In this document: one piece after another, positions 1 through 7,500 of the stretch
Layout of the letters: every line of letters starts with the position of its first letter
How positions within the stretch are numbered: position 1 is the first letter of the stretch
NCBI GenBank assembly: GCA_900551585.1
Contig: URWU01000007.1
Coordinates: 1 to 18,511, forward strand
DNA from: an uncultured Alphaproteobacteria bacterium
Lineage (GTDB): Bacteria > Pseudomonadota > Alphaproteobacteria > RF32 > CAG-239
Reading direction: 5' to 3'
Length of the DNA: 18,511 bases
Notes under the pieces: model-generated
Seen by the model: the letters and a program-made list of their open reading frames with translations, nothing else
The model's database searches: none
What the model was told of the DNA's origin: nothing
Translations under genes and position numbers: made by a program

Positions 1-44
1 ATGTAGCTCCGTCTCGTGGGCTCGGAGATGTGTATAAGAGACAG
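1..44 (+). other. Illumina P7/i7 index/Nextera transposase adapter (artefact)
   Basis: This is library-construction sequence. Bases 26-44 are the 19-bp Tn5 mosaic end used in Nextera tagmentation, 11-25 are the rest of the Nextera Read 2 adapter arm, 3-10 (GTAGCTCC) sit exactly where the 8-base i7 index belongs and match, from memory, Nextera XT index N718, and 1-2 (AT) are the end of the P7 primer. All four parts occur in the correct order and spacing. Genomic sequence starts at base 45. The mosaic end should not be read as a native transposon end. Confidence 0.97.
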
Positions 45-1123
45 TGCTTGTTTCATTGATGACTTGCATTGTGGGTGATGACCGCTGGCTGACAATCGCT
101 CTTAATAAAGCGCAAAGAATTAATGCCAAGATTGAAGAACCATTGCTGGCTTTTCTTTCCCACCGTTGTTATTTGACGGAGAATCAGATATTAATCCTTG
201 ATGCGGTTATGGCGCAGGCGGATTATTCTCTGCAGGCCAAAATTGTTAACACGCTTTTGCCGAAACCTACATGCTCAGCTCTGATTATGGGATATTTGCA
301 AAAATACCATAAGGGTCTGGCCGCTTATATGTATTATCTGATTGACTGGCTGAAAGAGTCAAAAGATAAAGTTTTTGCAGAACATATTTTGAGAATCATG
401 ACTGAATATAAAGTCAGTCTGCCGCAGAATCAGCGTAAACAATTTTTTGCGATGCTGGATTTCTGGCTTATGGGAAGCAAAACGGACGGAATAAAGATTT
501 TGAATGAGTATCTTGCCGTTTTCCCTCAAGACAGCGGAAAGGTATTCAGGCTGTATAACCGTGTCATTATCGCTTGCCACCGCGAATTTGGGAATAAAGA
601 CGTGTGTGACAAAGATTGGTTTGCTTCTGTTTGTCTGCGCGGGCATTTGTGGTTCGAAGCCTTTATTAAGGAGGCTTTTGATGCCAAGTATATTAAAGCC
701 ATACGGCGTCACGGCCCTAAAGAAGAGCAGGCGAATGTTTATGTTCTGCTATTGAACGGAGCCGTCTGTGATGATGAAACTATCCGCAGCAAGGCTAAGG
801 AAATCCTGAAGCTGTTTGAGGAGACGGTTTATCTGACAGGCAGCGTGACAGAGCTTCTGCCGTATCTTAAGAAAGTTTTATATGCTGATAATTCGCTGCG
901 CGAGCCGGTAAATCTGCTGCTTGATTTGCTGCTGGAAAGAGATTCTCCGCTGAACCATGTTTCGGTAATGAATTTATCGGAAATTGATAACTTTTGTCAG
1001 CATTATAATCTGAAAGCCCGAAATTTCTATGAAAAGTATAAAGATGCTTTGATGGATATGTGGGAAAAGCAAAATGAGGAAGAAAAAATTATTGCGCTTC
1101 TTGAGGCCGAGCTGGCAGTTTAA
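45..1123 (+). CDS. Hypothetical protein, 5'-truncated, mostly alpha-helical
   Basis: An open frame of about 358 codons runs from the adapter junction to TAA at 1121-1123. The frame appears to start with GTG at 44, but that G belongs to the adapter and the same frame has a stop inside the adapter (35-37). The real start is therefore missing and the gene is cut at its 5' end. An internal ATG at 59 has no Shine-Dalgarno sequence. I do not recognise the family. The translation is rich in Leu, Lys, Glu and aromatic residues in amphipathic stretches (for example LLDLLLERDSP and ALMDMWEKQNEEEK), which suggests a helical, possibly repeat-like soluble protein. There is no obvious membrane segment, Walker motif or metal site. 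It is the last gene of its transcription unit, ending in the bidirectional terminator at 1144-1183. The coding call is secure and the function is unknown. Confidence 0.8.
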
Positions 1124-1143
1124 CCATTAATTACATTTAAGAG

Positions 1144-1183
1144 AAAGACCGTTTGAACAATTTACTCAAACGGTCTTTTGGTT
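1144..1183. terminator. Bidirectional intrinsic terminator between converging genes
   Basis: A perfect 13-bp stem (AAAGACCGTTTGA at 1144-1156 with TCAAACGGTCTTT at 1166-1178) encloses a 9-nt loop. T-rich sequence follows on the + strand, and T-rich sequence also follows on the - strand. It lies 20 nt after the stop of the + gene and just beyond the deoA stop (1185), so one hairpin ends both converging units. Confidence 0.9.
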
Positions 1184-1184
1184 T

Positions 1185-2495
1185 TTAAATGATTTTTTCG
1201 ATAATCGTCGGTTGGATTGCCGGGGGTGTTTCATCAATCGTCAGATTGGCTTTGATTTCTGCCGCGGCCTGATTCCAGTCGCTTTCAGTCTGGGTATGAA
1301 TAAAGCATAACGGCTTTTGGCTGTCGACATAATCGCCGATTTGGCAAAACTCGGAAAAGCCGGTGGCATAATCAAGTTTTTGGTCAGAGCGGATACGGCC
1401 GCCTTTGAGACCGATAATTGCCAGTCCGAGATTGCGGGTCTGCATGGCGTTGACATAGCCCGGTTTGTCGGTATAGAGCGGTTTGATGACAGCCGCTTTG
1501 GGCAGGTAACTTTCCGGCTTGTCAACAAAGTCTTTGGGACCGCCGAGAGCCGAAACCATTTTGGAAAAATATTCCAAAGCTTTGCCTGAAGATAAAGAAA
1601 GTTCAAGTTTTGCTTTAGCTTCTTCAAGGTTTGCGGCCAGAGAAGCAGAAACCAGAAGCTCGGCGCAGAGTTCAAGCGTTACTTGGTGCAGGCGCGGGTC
1701 AACTTTTCGGCCTTTCAGATATTCTACCGCTTCAATCACTTCCAAAGCGTTGCCGACATGGCGGCCGAGAACCTGATTCATATCCGTCAGGACGGCTCTG
1801 GTTTTGGTGCCGGCACCGTTGGCGACAGTGACAATCGAGTGTGCCAGTTCGCGGGCGGAATCGAGATTATCCATAAAAGCGCCGTTGCCGCATTTTAAAT
1901 CCATGACCAGACAATCCAGTCCGGCGGCAAGTTTTTTGGAGAGAATCGAGGCGGTAATCAAATGGACGGATTCAACCGTGCCGCAGACATCGCGAATTGC
2001 ATAAATCTTTTTGTCGGCCGGAGCCAGATTGCCGGTTTGGCCGATAATGGCACAGCCGACTTCTTTGACGGTTTTTTTGAACAGGGTATTGTCCGGCATT
2101 GTCTGATAACCGGGAATGGAATCGAACTTGTCAAGCGTGCCGCCGGTGTGTCCGAGCCCGCGGCCGGAAATCATCGGAACAAACCCGCCGCAGGAAGCAA
2201 TCATCGGTGCCAGCATCAGACTGACTTTGTCGCCGACGCCGCCTGAAGAATGTTTGTCAACGACAGGGCCGTTTAAGCCGGACCAGTCCAGCACATCGCC
2301 GGAATCGCGCATGGCCAAAGTGAGTGCTACCGTTTCATCAGTGTTCAAACCGTTGAGAAAAATGGCCATCGTCAGAGCAGCAGCTTGGGCATCCATGATA
2401 GAGCCGTCGGTCACGCCTTTGATAAAGAAGTCGATTTCTTCTTTGCTAAGGGGGTGATGAGAGCGTTTTTTGCGGATAATTTCCTGAGGAAACAT
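1185..2495 (-). CDS. deoA: Thymidine phosphorylase (pyrimidine-nucleoside phosphorylase)
   Basis: DeoA splits thymidine or deoxyuridine with phosphate into the base and 2-deoxyribose-1-phosphate in the cytoplasm. The 436-residue protein is close to the roughly 440 of E. coli DeoA. Visible family features are the phosphate-binding KHSSGGVGDK at residues 81-90, GHTGGTLDKF at 115-124, and R168, S183 and K187, which line up with E. coli R171, S186 and K190 at a constant offset of three. MDLKCGNGAFM at 198-208 is also typical. These residues favour an active enzyme. The ATG at 2495 lies one base after the deoC stop, with a weak GAGG upstream inside deoC, so translational coupling is likely. It is the last gene of the cdd-punA-deoC-deoA unit, just before the bidirectional terminator. 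A PyNP with broader uridine and thymidine use cannot be excluded by sequence reading. Confidence 0.95.
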   Translation of the reverse strand: MFPQEIIRKKRSHHPLSKEEIDFFIKGVTDGSIMDAQAAALTMAIFLNGLNTDETVALTLAMRDSGDVLDWSGLNGPVVDKHSSGGVGDKVSLMLAPMIASCGGFVPMISGRGLGHTGGTLDKFDSIPGYQTMPDNTLFKKTVKEVGCAIIGQTGNLAPADKKIYAIRDVCGTVESVHLITASILSKKLAAGLDCLVMDLKCGNGAFMDNLDSARELAHSIVTVANGAGTKTRAVLTDMNQVLGRHVGNALEVIEAVEYLKGRKVDPRLHQVTLELCAELLVSASLAANLEEAKAKLELSLSSGKALEYFSKMVSALGGPKDFVDKPESYLPKAAVIKPLYTDKPGYVNAMQTRNLGLAIIGLKGGRIRSDQKLDYATGFSEFCQIGDYVDSQKPLCFIHTQTESDWNQAAAEIKANLTIDETPPAIQPTIIEKII

Positions 2496-2496
2496 A

Positions 2497-3231
2497 TTAA
2501 TAGCCTCGCTTGATTGTGGTGATTAAATTGTTGAGCAAAGAACTGGCGCCGATACGCATATTGGCAGGGGTTACCCATTTATAGCCCATGATTTCGGTGG
2601 CCAGAACCAAATATTTTTTGGCATCGTCAATAGTTCTGATTCCGCCGCTGGCTTTGAAACCGACATTATGCTTGCTTTCGGCAATGGTTTCTAAAATGGC
2701 GTTGGCTGCTTCCGGTGTGGCCGAAACTTTGGTTTTTCCGGTAGAGGTTTTGATAAAATCAGCGCCGCCGTCAATACAGATTTTTGAGGCATCGGTAATT
2801 TTCAAAGCATTTTGAATTTCGCCTGTTTCCAAAATGATTTTAAGCGTTCTGCCCTCGCAGAGTTCACGGGCGGAAGAAACAAAACTTTCGCAGGCTTTAT
2901 AATTTTTTTTGAGAAATTCATGATAGGGGAAGACAGCGTCGATTTCGTTGGCACCGGCTTCCAGAGTCTGATAAATTTCTTTTTTGAGATTGTTCAGGTT
3001 ATTTTCGCCTTTGGGAAAATTGACAACAGTGGCGACTTTGATGTCGCTTTTGGCCAGCAGTCTTTTGGCAAGGTTGACAAACTTCGGCCAAACGCAGACG
3101 GCGGCAACGCTGCCGTAAGGCGAGCGAGCTTTGAGGCACAAGTCTTCGATAGTATATTCGGTGTCGTCCGCATTGAGTGCCGTTAAATCAAGCAGGCGTA
3201 TCAGCGTGTGTGCGGCAATAACGTCATCCAT
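2497..3231 (-). CDS. deoC: Deoxyribose-phosphate aldolase
   Basis: DeoC is a class I aldolase that cleaves 2-deoxyribose-5-phosphate to glyceraldehyde-3-phosphate and acetaldehyde, the last step of deoxynucleoside breakdown. The 244-residue protein resembles the enterobacterial type (E. coli 259 aa), including the opening LLDLTALNADDT. Catalytic positions are visible: D98 in EIDAVFPY (E. coli D102), the Schiff-base lysine K161 in FIKTSTGK (E. coli K167) and K193 in FKASGGIRT (E. coli K201). The ATG at 3231 is preceded by a canonical AAGGAGGA at 3246-3239 with 7-nt spacing, the best ribosome binding site in this operon. That site lies inside the end of the upstream purine phosphorylase gene, whose stop is 3 nt from the deoC start. 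Confidence 0.96.
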   Translation of the reverse strand: MDDVIAAHTLIRLLDLTALNADDTEYTIEDLCLKARSPYGSVAAVCVWPKFVNLAKRLLAKSDIKVATVVNFPKGENNLNNLKKEIYQTLEAGANEIDAVFPYHEFLKKNYKACESFVSSARELCEGRTLKIILETGEIQNALKITDASKICIDGGADFIKTSTGKTKVSATPEAANAILETIAESKHNVGFKASGGIRTIDDAKKYLVLATEIMGYKWVTPANMRIGASSLLNNLITTIKRGY

Positions 3232-3234
3232 ATT

Positions 3235-4041
3235 TTAGTCCTCCTTGATAAAACCTTTGACCAGTTTGGTGAGATTGGCCGCAGCCATATCTGCCTGATG
3301 AAGGGTTTGGGCATGGTCATGGATTTGTTCGTTCATGCCGGTGCCATAGTTGGTTATAACAGACAGCCCCAAGACTTTGATACCGGAGCGGGCAGCGCAA
3401 ATCACTTCGGGAACGGTGGACATTCCGACGGCGTCGGCGCCCAAAATCCGGAAAGCTTTGATTTCGGCAACGGTTTCAAAATTGGGTCCCAAGACCATTA
3501 AATAGACGCCTTCATGCAGCGGAATGTCATTTTCTTTGGCAATTTGTTTGATTTTTTCACGAAAAGCCGGTGTATAAGCATCGTTCATGACCGGAAAACG
3601 CGGGCCGTATTTTTCATCATTGGGCCCGACCAGCGGGTTGCGGCCGCTGAAGTTGATGTGATCTTTAATCAGCATTATCGAACCGGGAGGCATGTCAAGT
3701 TTCAGAGAACCGGCGGCATTGGTGACAATCAGTTTTTTGATGCCGAGCTGGTGGAAAACGTCAATAATCAGTTTGATAGATGCCGGGTCGTGCCCTTCGT
3801 AAAGGTGAACGCGTCCCTGCATGCATAAAACCATTTTGCCTTCAAGGCGGCCGATAATCAGGCGTCCTTTGTGTCCGGCGACCGTGCTGTGCGGAAAACC
3901 GGGAATGTCTTTATAATTGATATAAACCGGTTTTTCGATTTCGTCGCCGAGACCGCCTAAACCGCTGCCTAAGATGATGGCTGTTTCGGGAAGGTTGCGG
4001 CCGATTTGGGCGCGGATATAATCTGCAATTTGTTCAATCAT
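3235..4041 (-). CDS. punA: Purine nucleoside phosphorylase, trimeric PNP family (PunA/XapA type)
   Basis: This enzyme phosphorolyses inosine, guanosine and their deoxy forms to free purine and (deoxy)ribose-1-phosphate. The 268-residue length fits the trimeric mammalian/PunA class rather than the shorter hexameric DeoD class. Family landmarks are the phosphate-binding GSGLG at 26-30, RVHLYEG at 77-83 (the human R84/H86 region), VTNAAG at 106-111, GPNFETVAE at 185-193 with E189 (human E201, base contact), VGMSTVPEV at 205-213 and N231 in VITN (human N243, selects 6-oxopurines). The last point predicts inosine and guanosine over adenosine. The start ATG overlaps the cdd stop as ATGA (4038-4041), with GGAG 8 nt upstream. 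The gene could also be called xapA or deoD by automated pipelines, but the fold class is clear. Confidence 0.93.
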   Translation of the reverse strand: MIEQIADYIRAQIGRNLPETAIILGSGLGGLGDEIEKPVYINYKDIPGFPHSTVAGHKGRLIIGRLEGKMVLCMQGRVHLYEGHDPASIKLIIDVFHQLGIKKLIVTNAAGSLKLDMPPGSIMLIKDHINFSGRNPLVGPNDEKYGPRFPVMNDAYTPAFREKIKQIAKENDIPLHEGVYLMVLGPNFETVAEIKAFRILGADAVGMSTVPEVICAARSGIKVLGLSVITNYGTGMNEQIHDHAQTLHQADMAAANLTKLVKGFIKED

Positions 4042-4448
4042 TTCTTGAGCTCCGAATTGTCAAAACCAAAGGGAAGCATTTGGGAGATGCCGAGTTTTTT
4101 TTGAATGCCGTTGAGGTTGGCCAGAAGCACTTCGGTTTCGGGCGAGGCAAATTCTTTAATCCGCTGCAGGCAGGCACCGCAGGGCGTAATCAGTTCTTTG
4201 CCGTCTGCCACAATCAGAATGCGGCGGATTTGGCGGTCGCCTCCGGCAACCATTGCGGCAATTGCCCCGGCTTCGGCGCAGGTGCCGACCGGATAAGAAA
4301 CATTTTCGACATTGCAGCCGGAATACAGGTTTCCGGAACTGCTTTCCAAAGCAGCACCGACGGCAAATTTTGAGTAGGGGGTATAAGCCTGGTTTCGGGC
4401 GGTGACAGCCAGCTCAAAAAGCTGAGATTCAATCGGGGAATTGTTCAT
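4038..4448 (-). CDS. cdd: Cytidine deaminase
   Basis: Cdd hydrolytically deaminates cytidine and deoxycytidine to uridine and deoxyuridine, feeding the phosphorylases encoded downstream. It is the first gene of the nucleoside operon. From the ATG at 4448 the protein has 136 residues, the size of the homotetrameric B. subtilis type. The zinc site uses three cysteines: C57 and catalytic E59 in TCAEAGAI, with C90 and C93 in PCGACLQ. The ribose-contacting CNVENVSYP is at 45-53, and YSKFAVGAAL at 25-34 is typical. A GTG at 4463 would add five residues, but nothing Shine-Dalgarno-like lies before it. The GTG itself sits in AAGGTGA, a possible though somewhat distant ribosome site for the ATG at 4448. 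The function is certain and the start is moderately certain. Confidence 0.94.
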   Translation of the reverse strand: MNNSPIESQLFELAVTARNQAYTPYSKFAVGAALESSSGNLYSGCNVENVSYPVGTCAEAGAIAAMVAGGDRQIRRILIVADGKELITPCGACLQRIKEFASPETEVLLANLNGIQKKLGISQMLPFGFDNSELKK

Positions 4449-4463
4449 GTCTTGCTTTTTCAC

Positions 4464-4557
4464 CTTAAAAGTTTTATTAATTAATTTATGTTATTATAAT
4501 GTCCAAGAATAGTAAAGAATCTTTAATATTTATTAAACCTCGGCAGGAGATTAACCG
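4464..4557. promoter_or_regulatory. Divergent promoter region between cdd and the AsmA-family gene, shared palindromic -10
   Basis: This AT-rich spacer separates the divergent cdd operon and AsmA gene. The palindrome ATTATAAT at 4493-4500 gives a perfect TATAAT -10 on both strands (4495-4500 on +, 4498-4493 on -). The matching -35 elements are poor on both sides (TTTTAT at 4472-4477 for +, GATTCT at 4521-4516 for -), so regulation or an activator is possible. The assignment rests on the -10 and gene layout only. On the + side the AGGAG at 4545-4549, 8 nt before the GTG at 4558, decides the AsmA start. Confidence 0.45.
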
Positions 4558-7500
4558 GTGAAACAGTTTTGGCTCGGTATGACATCAAAAATTGCAGAAA
4601 TGCGTGATAACGTTAAGAATAAGCTGCATAAAGACAAAGCGGAAGTCCCCGAAACAGGTGAAAATACGGAAATTTTTGACGGGGCGGAAAGTGCCGGCGA
4701 GGTTCAGGCGGGCACTGATTTTGTTGCCGGCGAATCCAAAAAAGAATCAAAATTCAAACGGCCGTATCGCCGTCCGGCAGAAGAAGAGGCTGAAAGCGAG
4801 CCGCAGATGCCGAAGATGCCGCGCCAGCCGATGAGCCTGACAAAAATTCTGGTTATTACGTTTTTGCTGATTATTTTCGGCGCGGCCGGATTTGGCTATT
4901 ATTACATTTCGAATATCGATTGGAACGAGCATAAAGATAAGATTGCCGAGCAGTTTTCCGATATTACCGGTAAAAGGATTGTTTTTGACGGGCCGGTCAG
5001 TTTGACGGTTTTTCCGTCGGCAAACCTGCGCGCCGAAGATATCAAAATTTATAATCCCGGTGAAGATTTGGACGAGCCTCTGGCTAAAATTAAGTCGCTG
5101 ACGGCGAGCTTAAATCTGAGTTCGCTGATTAACGGCGATTTTGACGTTAAGATGATGACACTTGAGGAACCGGATATCCGCCTTGAGGTGCAGGAAGACG
5201 GCAAACTTAACTGGGAAAGCACGCTGACCGAAGAACAGCGCAGTAATCTTGAAACCATGCAGGTGACGCTCGACAGCGTGATGATTGAAAAAGCCAAGCT
5301 GAACCTGATTGATGTCAATCGCGATATTAATCTGCATTTGGATAATTTGAATGCCGAAGTGATTGCCCAAAGCATTTTCGGCCCGTACCGCATTGAAGGA
5401 ACTTATCTGAAAGATAATAATCCCGAAGGATTTGCTTTTTCTATCGGCAAGCTGTCCAGCGGTTTTGCCACAACGGTCAATCTGGTTGTCAACCAACCGA
5501 CGACTGAAACTTTTGTGCGTTTTGACGGATCGGTTTTGCCGCAGAACAGTGCCGTGAACGGTAATCTGATTTTCGAATCCAAAAAGTTAATGAACTTCAT
5601 TAATTCTAATTTCAAAGACTTTAAGCTTGTCAAAGAATATGATTATCCTTTGGCGGTGGCTCTGGAAGTCAAAAGCAATAAAACCAAAATCGAATTAACC
5701 AATTTTGTGATGAAATACGGAACGACAGCCGGTGCCGGTAATCTTTTGATTCCGCTGCCTGATGAAACGACCGCTGCGGCGGCGGAAGGTGAAGAAGCCA
5801 AAGTTCCGCATTCAAAAGCCGAGCTGGCCTTTAATTTTACCGAGCTTGATTTTGATCCGGTTGCCAAGCTGGTGACGGATACGCTGAATAAGTATAATAA
5901 GGGGACGGCTAATTATCATCCGGATTTCAAATTTGATTTGCTGACCGATATCAAAGCGGTTAAAACCCGTTATCGCAACCAGACACTTAAAGAGTTTAAA
6001 TTCAGCGGCGATTTGATTGATAATAAAATCACTATTCGCGATTTGAGCGCGGTTCTGCCCGGTGATGCGGCGGCTTCGGTTAAAGGCGATATTTATTCAG
6101 ATTTGGGCTATCTGACGTTTAATCTGGCGACCAATTTCAAGACAGATGAATTCCTACAGCTGACGAAATGGCTTAATATTGACCTTAAGGCCAATCAGGA
6201 TACGGTTTTGCGCCGTGTTTCGGCAACAGCTAATATTGCCGGCAATTTTAATAAAATCAGTATTAATCCGTTTGACCTGAGTATTGATAAAAGCACAATC
6301 AAAGGTGAAGCCGGTATTATTAATGATGAAAAGTTTAACCTTTATCTGAATGCGTCTTCGGATATGATTAATTTTGACAATTATATTAAACCGCTGCCGA
6401 AAGAAGTCGGCGAAAAAGATTATGCCGGCCGTATGGCTTATCGTTTCAGCCAACTGGGATTTTTGAATGATGTTTATGCCGAGCTGCGATTGAAGCTGGA
6501 TTTGGGTATTTATGAAAGTATCCCGTTTGAAAATGTCAGCCTGAACGGCAGCCTGCAAAAAGGTGAACTGCAAATCAACGATTTGACAATCGGCAGCGTG
6601 GCAAATGCCGATATTAACCTTAAAGGAAAAATCAGAGGTTTCGGTGATAAACCGGCTTTTGAAAATCTTAAATATGATGTGGCAACCAAAGATTTTTCTT
6701 CTTTTCTCAACAAGCTGGATCTCAAAGCACCGGATATTAACCTGAAAAAGCTCAAAGATTTCAGCAGTAAGGGTATTGCGACCGGCTCTTTGGAACGCAT
6801 GGCGATGAAAACCGTTTCCAAGCTTGATAATATCAGTATTAATTATGGCGGCCAGCTGAGCAAACAAAACGGCGAATTTGTGGCCAACGGCGAGTTGGAG
6901 GTCCGCAGTCCCGATTTTGTTAAAATGCTGAACGATTTTAATTTCAAGTATGAACCGAAAGCTTTTGCTCTCGGATTGTTTAACCTAAAAGGCAAATTGG
7001 TCGGCAAGCCCGATTATTTTGCCCTTAATCCGGTTGATTTCAACATTGGCAGCAACACGTTCAAAGGCAGCCTCAGCTATGACGGAATTATGGAAATTCC
7101 GAGCATTGCGGCGGATTTGGAAATCAACAAGTTTGAACTTGATAAGTTCTTTTATAATGTGGCGTTGATTAATGATAAAGGGACAGCTTCTTTCCGGCAG
7201 ACAACGCCGGGAAAAGCGGATTTTATCGCCAAGCCGAGTTTTGACCCGGCCAAACTCAATTATGCCTTCTATAACAGTTTCAATTTTGACGGCAAATTCA
7301 AAATCAATCGCCTGAATTATCATGACACGTTTTTTGATTTTGCCGATTTCAGTTTGGTTTCAAAAGAGACGCTGGCCAAGTTAAATCATTTCAAGGCAGA
7401 TTACCACGGCGGCAAAATCAATGCCGATTTGGAAATGGGGCTCATGCCGGATCGTCCGTTCCTTAAAGGCAAGATAGAATTAAATCAGTATAAAATTACC

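Noticed and set aside
26..44. Tn5-type mosaic end that could suggest a native transposon
   Set aside because: It is joined to the Nextera Read 2 arm and an i7 index in the exact library order, so it is an adapter.
6154..6867. Long open frame on the - strand inside the AsmA gene (and others at 7591-8289 and 8467-8907)
   Set aside because: They lie wholly antisense to a well-supported gene, lack ribosome sites, and have Ile/Phe/Asn-rich translations typical of antisense shadows.
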